Of a stretch of DNA of 43,317 nt, positions 7,657 through 17,174 are shown piece after piece. The translations under genes and the position numbers were made by a program. The DNA is from JAVBSC01 sp031547305. Lineage in GTDB: Bacteria > Desulfobacterota > Desulfovibrionia > Desulfovibrionales > Desulfovibrionaceae. The stretch covers positions 1-43,317 of the forward strand of contig JAVBSC010000063.1 in assembly GCA_031547305.1 (NCBI GenBank). Reading direction: 5' to 3'. Within the stretch, counting starts at the first letter, position 1. The number at the start of each line of letters is the position of its first letter. The notes under the pieces are model-generated. The model did not search any database and was not told the origin of the DNA. It saw nothing but the letters and a program-made list of their open reading frames with translations.

Positions 7657-8648
7657 ATGTGATCAACCCCGACAAGCCGGACTTTGAGTATCTGGATTTT
7701 CTCAAAGGCGCGGCGATCCTCAGCCTGGTTTTGCTGCACGTTTTTCCTCCCCGCGTGCTGATCTGGCTGCTCGCGCCCCTGCACATCTGGCAGGCCGTGC
7801 CGGCGCTTCTGTTTGCGGCCGGCCTCACGGCCACCTTTACCTTCAGCCGTTACGCCGGAGATTTAAAGGCTTATTACTGCCATTTGCCGGCCAGGATTTT
7901 TTATCTGTACCTGGCCTACCTGGCGGTTGTGCTTTTGTGCATGGGCTATGAGTCCGAAACAATGAGCCTTTCCGCTTTGCTTTCCCACCTGATTCTGGGG
8001 TCCAAGGGGCCTGGCGGCTATTTTGTCAGCCTGTTTTGCCAGCACCTGGCGATCTTCCCCTTGCTGTTGCTCCTTCGGCAAAAGCTCGGCAACGACAGAA
8101 TTTTTCTGGCCATATGCTTTGCCGTTTCCGCCATACTGGAGTTTTTGTGCCGCTATCCGGGCATTGGGGCGGATGTTTACCGGATTCTGTACGTGCGCTA
8201 TCTGGCCGTCGCCGCCCTGGGCGCGGTCTGCGCCAGGGGGGAACCCTGGCCCCGCGTGGTAACCCTGGTTCTGGCGGTCCTGAGCTTCGCCTACATAGCC
8301 CTGGTCTGTTACTTTGGCCTGGATTTCGGTTTCATTCCAGCGGACTGGGGTTTTCAGCATTACCCGGCCTGGTTCTACACCCTGGCTTTAGTCCTGCTGC
8401 TTAAGGAACACTACCGGAAAATCCCTTTTCAGTGGGTTGTCGCCGGCCTTGGCCGCGCCTGGACGGCGATTTTTCTGGTCCAGATGTGGTTTTTCGCCAC
8501 GGTATGGGTGGGCCTGGCGGATCATTGGATTCTACGCGCCCTCCTGGCTCCGCCCCTGTGTCTGATCCTTGGCTGGCTGCTCCAGCGCGGGCTGAGGTTT
8601 CTGGCCGCGCTCAGGAATGTGCCCATAACCCCCAAAACGGCCGACTGA
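7653..8648 (+). CDS. Membrane acyltransferase, acyltransferase-3 family-like
   Basis: 331 residues with roughly ten hydrophobic segments. The N-terminal region FEYLDFLKGAAILSLVLLHV fits the family pattern of a YLD-(R/K)G start followed by a conserved histidine in the first membrane helix. Enzymes of this type O- or N-acylate sugars and other small or surface molecules at the membrane. The ATG overlaps the symporter stop (ATGA), and nspC begins 2 bases after its own stop, so it is embedded in the polyamine operon. Its acceptor is unknown. Acylation of a polyamine is a speculative option; surface-sugar acylation with fortuitous placement is the alternative. Confidence 0.65.
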   Translation: MNVINPDKPDFEYLDFLKGAAILSLVLLHVFPPRVLIWLLAPLHIWQAVPALLFAAGLTATFTFSRYAGDLKAYYCHLPARIFYLYLAYLAVVLLCMGYESETMSLSALLSHLILGSKGPGGYFVSLFCQHLAIFPLLLLLRQKLGNDRIFLAICFAVSAILEFLCRYPGIGADVYRILYVRYLAVAALGAVCARGEPWPRVVTLVLAVLSFAYIALVCYFGLDFGFIPADWGFQHYPAWFYTLALVLLLKEHYRKIPFQWVVAGLGRAWTAIFLVQMWFFATVWVGLADHWILRALLAPPLCLILGWLLQRGLRFLAALRNVPITPKTAD

Positions 8649-8649
8649 A

Positions 8650-9834
8650 ATGGCGCCGGAAATCCTGCCCTGGGAATCCCTGCCGCTTTTTGCCGCGCCC
8701 ACGCCCTGTTTCGTGGTGGACGAGGCCAGGCTGCTGCACAATTTATCTATCCTTGAACAGGTAAAGCGCCGGAGCGGGGCGAAGATTCTGCTGGCCCTTA
8801 AAGGTTTTGCCATGTTCAGCACTTTCGGGCTGCTGCGGGAAGCGCTGGACGGCGTGTGCGCCAGTTCCCCGCACGAGGCCCGCCTGGGCCGCGAAGAGTT
8901 CTGCACCGAGGAAAAAGGCGAAGTCCACGCCTTTGCGGCGGCCTACAGCCGGGAGGATCTGATCGAGCTGGCCGGACTGTGCGATAACATCGTCTTCAAT
9001 TCCCTGGCCCAGTACGCGCTTTTCCAGTCCTTGCCGGAAGGCGCGCGCGCTCCGTCCGGGCGTTCCCCGGCCTGCGAACTGCGCATCAACCCGGAGCATT
9101 CCGAGGGCGCGGTCCCCATTTACGATCCCTGTTCGCCAGGCTCGCGCCTGGGCATCCGGCGGGCGCAATTGCCGGATCTGCCGCCCGGCATAAGCGGCCT
9201 GCATTTCCACGCTTTGTGCGAGCAGGATTCCCAGGCCCTGGCCCGGACTCTTCAGGCCGCGGAAGCCGCCTTCGGCCGGTTTTTCCACCAGGTGGATCGC
9301 CTGAACTTCGGCGGCGGGCATCACGTCACCCGTCCGGATTACGACGTGGATCTTCTCTGTTCCTTGATTTTGGAGACCCGGCGCAAGTACGGAGTGGAAG
9401 TCTATCTGGAGCCGGGCGAGGCTGTGGCCCTGAACTCCGGCGCGCTCACCTCCACAGTGCTGGATGTGGTCCATGCGGACATGCCCGTTGCCGTTCTGGA
9501 CGCCTCTGCGGCCGCGCACATGCCGGACGTGCTGGAGATGCCCTACAGGCCCGGCGTGGTTGGGGCCGGTCTGCCTGGGGAAAAAGCCTGGACCTGCCGC
9601 CTGGCCGGCAAATCCTGCCTGGCCGGGGACGTCATCGGCGAGTATTCTTTTAATTTTCCTCTCAAATCCGGGGATCGCCTGATTTTCCTGGACATGGCCC
9701 ACTACAGCATGGTCAAGACCAATACTTTCAACGGTATGCCCTTGCCCTCAATCGCCCTGTTGGACAAGTCCACACACGGATTCAAGCTGGTAAAGTCCTT
9801 CGGTTACGAGGACTTTAGAAACCGATTGTCGTGA
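8650..9834 (+). CDS. nspC: Carboxynorspermidine/carboxyspermidine decarboxylase
   Basis: 394 residues, a PLP fold-III decarboxylase that makes spermidine (or norspermidine) from its carboxy form. The PLP lysine lies in KILLALKGFAMFS (K51). LNFGGGHHVTRPDYD is the glycine-rich loop, YLEPGEAVALNSG binds the cofactor phosphate, and SCLAGDVIGEY carries the catalytic cysteine. The C-terminal FLDMAHYSMVKTNTFNG is typical of NspC. The ATG starts 2 bases after the acyltransferase stop, so translation is probably coupled. It is the last gene of the speA-to-nspC operon; no clear terminator follows, only a repeat-bearing intergenic region. Confidence 0.95.
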   Translation: MAPEILPWESLPLFAAPTPCFVVDEARLLHNLSILEQVKRRSGAKILLALKGFAMFSTFGLLREALDGVCASSPHEARLGREEFCTEEKGEVHAFAAAYSREDLIELAGLCDNIVFNSLAQYALFQSLPEGARAPSGRSPACELRINPEHSEGAVPIYDPCSPGSRLGIRRAQLPDLPPGISGLHFHALCEQDSQALARTLQAAEAAFGRFFHQVDRLNFGGGHHVTRPDYDVDLLCSLILETRRKYGVEVYLEPGEAVALNSGALTSTVLDVVHADMPVAVLDASAAAHMPDVLEMPYRPGVVGAGLPGEKAWTCRLAGKSCLAGDVIGEYSFNFPLKSGDRLIFLDMAHYSMVKTNTFNGMPLPSIALLDKSTHGFKLVKSFGYEDFRNRLS

Positions 9835-9909
9835 CGCCCGCTTGCCTTTGCCGGCAAAAAACAGTAAGCATTCTGAATAAGCGATTGCTTCCATCATGCG
9901 CGCCGCCAC

Positions 9910-10037
9910 TTAAGGCAGTATGATTTTGAAACGCTCGGCTCATCGCTGACGGCTGGCAAAGCCAGCCCGCTCGTTACGGGCTCCGCTCCATGCTGGGCAT
10001 GGAGTGGTCATGGCGTTTCAAAGTCAAAATGCCTTAA
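9910..10037. repeat. Small element with 25-bp terminal inverted repeats (MITE-like)
   Basis: TTAAGGCA...TTTGAAACGC at 9910-9934 and its inverted copy GCGTTTCAAA...TGCCTTAA at 10013-10037 match at 22 of 25 positions. Inside are further hairpins: GCTGGC-AAA-GCCAGC and CTCCATGC-TGG-GCATGGAG. There is no coding capacity. A solo copy of the right end lies at 42589-42612. It may be a non-autonomous mobile element or a structured intergenic repeat; the TTAA ends could be target-site sequence, but this is not proven. Confidence 0.6.
9944..9967 (+). repeat. Intergenic hairpin repeat, copy 2
   Basis: CGCTGACGGCTGGCAAAGCCAGCC has a GGCTGGC-AAA-GCCAGCC hairpin preceded by CGCTGAC. It is nested inside the element at 9910-10037 and related to the copies at 2872 and 30663. 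Confidence 0.5.
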
Positions 10038-10090
10038 AAGCGCCATGTCCCATATAAGGCGTTAATTTTCTGGTTGTAAGGAATCACCAA

Positions 10091-10516
10091 ATGCCGAAAA
10101 AAAACAGTAAAAGCCTGTATTGTGCGGCGTTGGCCCTATTCCTCGGCGGTTTGGGATACCTGGTCTTTCTGGGCTTTTCCGAAGGATCCGTGTACTTCCT
10201 GAACGTGTCCGAAGCGTTGGCCATGCCCCAGGACAAGCCGCAGTCCGCCCGCCTGTTCGGAACAGTGAAGGCGGAAGGACTGTCCAAGCTGGAGGAAGGC
10301 GTGGGGGTGCGGTTCCAACTGGAAGACAAGGACAACGCCGGCCAGTCGATCTGGGTCGTGTACAACGGCGTGGTGCCCCCGGCCTTCAAGCCGGGCGCCG
10401 AAGTCATCGTCGAAGGCCGCTACAACGGCCGCGCCGCCGACTTCCAGGCTAAAATGCTCACCACCCAGTGCCCGTCAAAGTACGAAAAGAAAAACCGCGA
10501 ACCTAACAAAACCTGA
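10091..10516 (+). CDS. ccmE: Heme chaperone CcmE, cysteine-type
   Basis: 141 residues: one N-terminal membrane anchor (about residues 8-28) and a periplasmic beta-barrel domain. It accepts heme exported by CcmABC(D) and hands it to CcmF for attachment to apocytochromes. The usual heme-binding HxxxY motif is replaced by CPSKY (C127, Y131). This is the cysteine variant described for Desulfovibrio-type Ccm systems, in which heme is carried on cysteine. The ATG is preceded by AAGGA. A C-rich repeat (10536-10600) separates it from ccmF. No ccmG or ccmH gene lies in this operon, matching the published association of the Cys-type CcmE with systems lacking them. Confidence 0.93.
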   Translation: MPKKNSKSLYCAALALFLGGLGYLVFLGFSEGSVYFLNVSEALAMPQDKPQSARLFGTVKAEGLSKLEEGVGVRFQLEDKDNAGQSIWVVYNGVVPPAFKPGAEVIVEGRYNGRAADFQAKMLTTQCPSKYEKKNREPNKT

Positions 10517-10535
10517 TTCGGAGAAGGACTTTTTA

Positions 10536-10600
10536 TATGAGGGGCTCCGCCCCCCATACCACCGGCCGGAGGCGATGGTCTCTTGACGGGGGCATGGGGG
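10536..10600 (+). repeat. C-rich intergenic repeat in the ccm operon, copy 1
   Basis: Starts TATGA-GGGGCTCCGCCCCCCATACC with a GGGGC-TCC-GCCCC hairpin and continues to TTGACGGGGGCATGG. It aligns with a second copy at 14808-14862 (TATGGGGACTCTATCCCCCATACC, then TTTGCGGGGGCA). It separates ccmE from ccmF. It looks like a Desulfovibrio-type intergenic repeat; function unknown. Confidence 0.5.
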
Positions 10601-10654
10601 ATGGCGTCCACTATATGGAAAACCCGCATCCCATCAGCTCCAGGAGTTTGTTGC

Positions 10655-12747
<2,093 letters not shown>

Positions 12748-12748
<1 letters not shown>

Positions 12749-13422
12749 TGCTTACCCTGCGCCGGGTCGCCAAGTTTTATGGTTCCAGGCTGATTTTCAA
12801 GGAAGTCGGTTTCAGCGTGCCGCCTGGCAGCATAACCCTGCTGGCCGGGCCAAACGGCGCGGGAAAATCCACTTTGCTGAAAATCATGGCCGGCCTGCTC
12901 CGGCCCAGCGCCGGGCAGGTGGATATGGACCCGCAAATCCGGCTTGGCTACCTGGGGCATCAGACTTTTATTTACCCGGACCTTTCCGCCCTGGAGAACC
13001 TGGCCTTCTGGAGCCGCCTGCATGGGCAAAAGCCGGCGGAATCCCGCCTCCTGGCCGCTTTGGAGCGGGTGGATCTGGCGCCGTTCGCCCAGGAGCGGGC
13101 CGGCGGCTTTTCGCGCGGCATGGCCCAGCGTCTGAATCTGGCCAGGGTTTTTTTGCTGGATTTCAACCTGCTTTTGCTGGATGAGCCGGGCACTGGCCTG
13201 GATTTGCCGTCCGCCGCCATTTTGGCGCGGGAGATTCAAGCGGCCCGGGCGCGCGGGGCGGCCGTGGTCTGGGTCAGCCACAATCTGGTGGAAGATCTGC
13301 CCAGGGCGGATTTTGCCGCGATCATCGCCCAGCGCCGTTTGTTGCGGCACGGCCCGGCCGCCGAGTGTTCGGCGAACCCCCGGGACTGGGGCGGCGGGGG
13401 GCAGGGGGATTCGCCATGCTGA
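12748..13422 (+). CDS. ccmA: Heme export ATP-binding protein CcmA
   Basis: 224 residues, an ABC-transporter ATPase of the usual CcmA size. Walker A is GPNGAGKST (residues 34-42), the signature is FSRGMAQRLNLAR, and Walker B is LLLLDEPGTGLD; the switch histidine lies in VWVSHN. It energises release of holo-CcmE from the CcmCDE complex. The start ATG overlaps the ccmF stop in TGATG; an upstream extension of the frame lies inside ccmF and is not used. It overlaps ccmB by 7 bases at its 3' end, as expected for a tightly coupled operon. Confidence 0.95.
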
Positions 13423-14093
13423 GTCCTGCCCTGGTTATTTGCGCTAAGGATCTGCGCCTGGTTCTGGGGCGGGGAACCGGCTTGCTTCAGGCGTTGCTGT
13501 TGGGGTTGCTGCTGGTTTTTGTTTTCAGCCTGTCCCAGGAGCCGGGGGAGGTTTTAAAACCCCAGGCCGCCGCCGCCATTTTCTGGCTGGCCTCGGTTTT
13601 TTGCCAAGTGTTGATTTTTAACATGCTTTACGCTCTGGAAGAAAGCAGCGGCCAGCGCTTGGGGCTGTTGCTCGCGCCCGTGCCCGCGCAGGCGGTCTGG
13701 CTGGGCAAGGCTTTGGCCGGGGCATTGCTCATCCTGGCCGCCCAGGCGCTTTTTGTGCCGTCCATAGTGGTGTTTCTGGGGCAGGGCGTTTCCTCCTTCT
13801 GGGGTTGGGGATTACTTTGTCTGGTGTTGGTGGATTTTGGCCTGGCCGCGCTGGGGTCGCTTTTGGGAGCCCTGGCTCAGGGGCAGGCGGCCAGAGAGTC
13901 TTTGCTGAGCATTGTGTTGTTCCCGCTGCTTATTCCCGTGCTTTTGGCCGGGATCAGCGCCGGAGCGGCGGTGTTCGGCGCGGAGGCATCGGACGGCGCG
14001 CTGAGTTGGCTGGGCGTTGTGCTGGCTTTTGACGCCATGTTTATTGCCGCCGCGTTGCTGCTGTTCGGTTTTGTGTATAGTGCGGATGAGTGA
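13416..14093 (+). CDS. ccmB: Heme exporter membrane protein CcmB
   Basis: 225 residues with about six hydrophobic segments, the expected topology for CcmB, the membrane partner of CcmA. The N-terminus LSPALVICAKDLRLVLGRG matches the family start in which a cytosolic helix precedes the first membrane span. The start is the ATG at 13416 inside the end of ccmA (ATGCTGA overlap). ccmC follows 7 bases after the stop. The gene order A-B-C is the canonical ccm order. Confidence 0.9.
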   Translation: MLSPALVICAKDLRLVLGRGTGLLQALLLGLLLVFVFSLSQEPGEVLKPQAAAAIFWLASVFCQVLIFNMLYALEESSGQRLGLLLAPVPAQAVWLGKALAGALLILAAQALFVPSIVVFLGQGVSSFWGWGLLCLVLVDFGLAALGSLLGALAQGQAARESLLSIVLFPLLIPVLLAGISAGAAVFGAEASDGALSWLGVVLAFDAMFIAAALLLFGFVYSADE

Positions 14094-14100
14094 GTGAAAT

Positions 14101-14787
14101 ATGAATAAATTCGGAAATATCTGGGGAAGCTGTGCTCTGGCCGGCGGTGTGGCTCTGGCTATCTGCCAGTGGTTTATTTTTGTCTATGCGCCGGAAGAGG
14201 CGGTCATGGGGCTGGTGCAGAAGATTTTTTACATCCATCTGCCTCTGGCCTGGTGGGCCTTGATCAGTTTTTTTGTGGTTTTCGTGGCCAGCGTTCAGTA
14301 TTTGCGAACGCGCGGCCGGGACTGGGACGCTCTGGCCGCCGCCTCGGCCGAAGTGGGCGTTGTTTTGAGCGCCCTGGCGCTCGTGAGCGGCTCCGTCTGG
14401 GCGCGCCAGTCCTGGGGCGTCTGGTGGAACTGGGATCCGCGCCTGACCACCACCCTGATCATGTGGTTCATCTACTCCGCCTATCTGATCCTGCGCCGCC
14501 TGGAGCTGCCTGTGGAACGCCGCTCCATGATCGCGGCGGTGGTCGGGATCATCGCCTTTATCGATGTGCCCCTGGTATTTCTTTCCGCGCGCATGTGGCG
14601 CTCCCAGCACCCTAACGTTTTTGCCGCCAAAGGCGGCGGCCTGGACCCGGCAATGCGCCTTACCGTCATATTCTGCGTCCTGGCCTTCGGCCTGTTCTGG
14701 CTGGGCCTCACCGGCCTGCGCTGCCGCAATCTGAAGCTGAAATCCCGCCTGGACGATCTGGCCAGGATTGAAACGGATATTTTATAG
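14101..14787 (+). CDS. ccmC: Heme transporter CcmC
   Basis: 228 residues with about six membrane helices. The WWD tryptophan-rich heme-handling motif reads SWGVWWNWDPRLTTTLIMW. CcmC presents heme at the outer face of the inner membrane and loads it onto CcmE. The flanking histidines expected of the family are visible in FYIHLPLAWWA and SQHPNVFA. The gene follows ccmB by 7 bases. The second C-rich repeat lies between this gene and the small ccmD-like gene. Confidence 0.93.
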   Translation: MNKFGNIWGSCALAGGVALAICQWFIFVYAPEEAVMGLVQKIFYIHLPLAWWALISFFVVFVASVQYLRTRGRDWDALAAASAEVGVVLSALALVSGSVWARQSWGVWWNWDPRLTTTLIMWFIYSAYLILRRLELPVERRSMIAAVVGIIAFIDVPLVFLSARMWRSQHPNVFAAKGGGLDPAMRLTVIFCVLAFGLFWLGLTGLRCRNLKLKSRLDDLARIETDIL

Positions 14788-14807
14788 GAATTTTATCTGG
14801 CTATTCA

Positions 14808-14862
14808 TATGGGGACTCTATCCCCCATACCCCCGCCAAGGGGCTGGCCCTTTGCGGGGGCA
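14808..14862 (+). repeat. C-rich intergenic repeat in the ccm operon, copy 2
   Basis: TATGGGGACTCTATCCCCCATACC followed by a C-rich tract and TTTGCGGGGGCA; related to the copy at 10536-10600. It lies between ccmC and the ccmD-like gene, downstream of ccmC's stop. Confidence 0.5.
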
Positions 14863-14881
14863 ATCGCCCACGGCGGGGAGT

Positions 14882-14901
14882 TTGAGGGGAGAGCCCCTCA
14901 A
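14882..14901 (+). promoter_or_regulatory. Perfect hairpin upstream of the ccmD-like gene
   Basis: TTGAGGGG-AGAG-CCCCTCAA, an 8-base perfect stem with a 4-base loop, ending 9 bases before the Shine-Dalgarno of the ccmD-like gene. It lacks a T-tract, so it is more likely an RNA-processing or stability element than a terminator. Confidence 0.4.
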
Positions 14902-14926
14902 TGCTCAAAAAGAGGAGTTCATTAAA

Positions 14927-15058
14927 ATGGATTGGGTTTTGTATGCTTGCGCGGCGGTATGGCTTGGCTTGGGGGCATATCTGTTTGTTTTGGGGCGGGC
15001 GCAGTCCGGGCTGCTGAAGCGGGTGGAGCGTCTTGAGGCTTTGCGGGGAGAGCGCTGA
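14927..15058 (+). CDS. ccmD: CcmD-like small membrane protein
   Basis: 43 residues with one hydrophobic helix (about 4-22) followed by a charged tail LLKRVERLEALRGER. Size, topology and place after ccmC fit CcmD, which stabilises the CcmABC-CcmE complex. CcmD is poorly conserved, so the assignment rests on position and topology. The start is the ATG at 14927, preceded by AGAGGAG at 9 bases. A longer upstream frame runs through the C-rich repeat and is rejected. Its stop overlaps the next start (TGATG). Confidence 0.75.
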   Translation: MDWVLYACAAVWLGLGAYLFVLGRAQSGLLKRVERLEALRGER

Positions 15059-15663
15059 TGGTCATGGCGGAATCGGGTTTGCGCAAAGGTGTGGCGCTGT
15101 GGGTGGTGCTGGTGGGGCTTGGATTAATGTTTGCGGCATCCATGGCTTATCGGGTGAACAATCCGTCATTGGCCAGGGTGAACGAGGAGACGCCCGCGCC
15201 GCGCGGCATAGGCCAGGAACAGGGAGGCATGGCCGCCGGCATGGGCCAGGCGGAGATAGCCGCTGTGGCCGCGCAGATGGCCAGGCTTAAGGAAGATCCC
15301 AATTCTCTGGATGCGCTGCTGACCCTGGGGGATATTTTTATTCAGGGGCGTCAGCCGGCGGAGGCTTTGAAGTTTTTGAACCGGGCGCGCAAGGTCAATG
15401 ACAAGGAGCCGAGGGTTTATTATTTGATGGGCTTGGCGGAGTTCGGCGAAGGGCATTTCGCCGAGGCGGCCAATAATTTTGAGAGCCTGATCGCCATAAC
15501 GCCGGAACCGGCGGCGGAATTCAGCCTGGCTATTTTGTACCGCCATTACCTGAGTAAAAAAGAGCAGGGCGACGCTCTGCTGCGCAAAGTCATTGATACG
15601 CCGGATGCGTCGGAGGATTTGCGCGACAAAGCCAGGCAGGAGTTAGCGCGTCCCGCTCAATAA
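15058..15663 (+). CDS. TPR protein, CcmI/NrfG-like
   Basis: 201 residues: one N-terminal membrane anchor (about residues 11-29), a linker rich in Gly/Gln/Ala (about 40-65), then tetratricopeptide repeats (about 80-195) with motifs such as DALLTLGDIFIQGRQPAEAL and YYLMGLAEFGEGHFAEAA. In Ccm systems such proteins hold the apocytochrome chain for heme attachment. The ATG overlaps the ccmD-like stop, so it belongs to the same operon. With ccmH and ccmG absent, it is the only visible candidate for an apocytochrome-handling subunit here, which is inference. Its 3' end overlaps the oppositely oriented gene by 7 bases with no terminator between. Confidence 0.8.
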   Translation: MVMAESGLRKGVALWVVLVGLGLMFAASMAYRVNNPSLARVNEETPAPRGIGQEQGGMAAGMGQAEIAAVAAQMARLKEDPNSLDALLTLGDIFIQGRQPAEALKFLNRARKVNDKEPRVYYLMGLAEFGEGHFAEAANNFESLIAITPEPAAEFSLAILYRHYLSKKEQGDALLRKVIDTPDASEDLRDKARQELARPAQ

Positions 15664-17132
15664 TCCTCGCCGCCCATGGCGTTGCCGCTTGCCCCGGCCA
15701 GAATTTCCATGCGCTTGATGCCCTCGCTGTTCAGGGTGAGTCTGGTGCGCGCCAGAGAACTCTTGCCGTCCTGGGTGATCCGGCGGATCAGGTTCAGGTG
15801 GTAGATTTTTTCCCCGCTGAAAACGCGCTCGTAGTCCGGACCGGATATTTCCTCCGGTTGGTCGCCGGCATGGCGTAAAAATCCGCTCACGTCCAGCCTG
15901 GCTATGTCCATGAGCGCGGGCTGGCGTTTTTCTTCCCGTCCCAGGGCGGCGTTCATGATCACGTCACGCGAATGATAGAGCACGTCCTCGCTGCGGAAGG
16001 AGTTGGCCACGTCCACCAGGTGGCTTTTGTCGCGCAGGCGCAGAACTTCCGGCGGCAAGTCCTTTTCCGCGCTGATGAAGCGGAACATCTCGTCGCAGAT
16101 GCCCACCTGCAGGGACGGGCTCTTCCAGACAGCCTGGCGCCGGTCCGGAATCCAGCGCCGGAACACGGAAAAAAACTTTTCCCTGAACACTTCCTTCATC
16201 CGGTCCTTTAAAATGTAGCCCAGGACCAGGGCCAGAAACAGCGGCGTGCTTAAAGCCCCGTATTTTCCCTGCCAGAAAAAAGCCAGCCCGGTAGCGAAGA
16301 GCATGGCCAGGGCGGCGGCCAGGCCGTAAAGCGCGTGCACCAGCAGGGGATCCCCGGTTTTGGGGCGCTGGGTTAGAAACAAGCGGCTGTCCACGTACTT
16401 TTTCAGGATGCTCCAGCGGTGCAAAGGCAGTTCGTTGTCCCCTTCCTCTTTAGGCATGGTCAGGGGGAAGCGGGCCTGGCGCAGGTCCATTTCCTTGCGC
16501 CAGAAGCTCCGCATGGCCTCGCCGCCGGTTGTGTCCGGCAGGCCGGGCAGCGCGCCGCGCAGCAATCTTGTAAGCATGGCGCACAAATACTCGTGGCAAT
16601 AGGCAAAGGCCGGCACTCCCAAAACCTTGTCCGCCAGATCCGCCTTGGACTCCACCTTGCGGAAACGCGTCATGAACAGGTTGAGTGACTCAGCCAGTTT
16701 GAGCAGGCGGGCTTCGCGTTCATCATGGACCCTGCCCTTCAAGAGGCCTTGCAGGGCAAGGTTAAGGGAACGTTTGACCGTAAGGCAGCACAGCTTGAGC
16801 GCATTTTCGTAGGTATGGGCGGAATCCGGGCCAGGGGCGGCCAGTACGGCTTCCAGGGAGGATTCCAGCGCGGCCAGAGCGCCGCCAGGCTCCAGCACGG
16901 CGGCCAGAGAGGCCGTGGGCGGGCATAAGCGCAAATAGCTCTTCAGGCTCTGCTGGAAATCTTTGTTCGAATAAGACCAGCGATTCACCTGCAAAGCTGT
17001 GGGCAAGAACAGCCAGGTTTCCACGCGGTAGCGCAGGCCGGCGCCGCTGGCATTGCTTTGTGCCGGAAACACCACCCGCTGCTTGACCTCAAACTGCCGT
17101 CTGCCCCGGATGCGTTGTGTTGAGAGGATCAT
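15657..17132 (-). CDS. Unrecognised two-TM protein
   Basis: 491 residues, not recognised. It has a large N-terminal soluble part (about 1-260), two close membrane helices (about 264-287 and 292-308) and a C-terminal soluble part (about 309-491) ending in a beta-like stretch near LARTRLTLNSEGIKRMEI. The N-terminal part contains VETWLFLPTALQVNRWSYS, suggesting a cytosolic domain. No enzyme motif was seen. The ATG at 17130-17132 has no Shine-Dalgarno; just upstream lies a GC-rich hairpin (17142-17166). It lies downstream of the SLC13 transporter in the same direction but past that hairpin. Its 3' end overlaps the ccm operon's TPR gene convergently. Confidence 0.6.
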   Translation of the reverse strand: MILSTQRIRGRRQFEVKQRVVFPAQSNASGAGLRYRVETWLFLPTALQVNRWSYSNKDFQQSLKSYLRLCPPTASLAAVLEPGGALAALESSLEAVLAAPGPDSAHTYENALKLCCLTVKRSLNLALQGLLKGRVHDEREARLLKLAESLNLFMTRFRKVESKADLADKVLGVPAFAYCHEYLCAMLTRLLRGALPGLPDTTGGEAMRSFWRKEMDLRQARFPLTMPKEEGDNELPLHRWSILKKYVDSRLFLTQRPKTGDPLLVHALYGLAAALAMLFATGLAFFWQGKYGALSTPLFLALVLGYILKDRMKEVFREKFFSVFRRWIPDRRQAVWKSPSLQVGICDEMFRFISAEKDLPPEVLRLRDKSHLVDVANSFRSEDVLYHSRDVIMNAALGREEKRQPALMDIARLDVSGFLRHAGDQPEEISGPDYERVFSGEKIYHLNLIRRITQDGKSSLARTRLTLNSEGIKRMEILAGASGNAMGGEDY

Positions 17133-17141
17133 AATAAATTC

Positions 17142-17166
17142 GTGGGGGAGGCTGAGCCTCCCCCAC
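17142..17166 (-). terminator. Strong hairpin after the SLC13 transporter gene
   Basis: GTGGGGGAGGC-TGA-GCCTCCCCCAC, a perfect 11-base stem with a 3-base loop, 9 bases after the transporter stop on the minus strand and followed there by GAATTTATT. It is probably a terminator or attenuator between the transporter operon and the downstream 491-residue gene. On the other strand it is followed by CTTTTATTTTA. Confidence 0.6.
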
Positions 17167-17174
17167 CTTTTATT

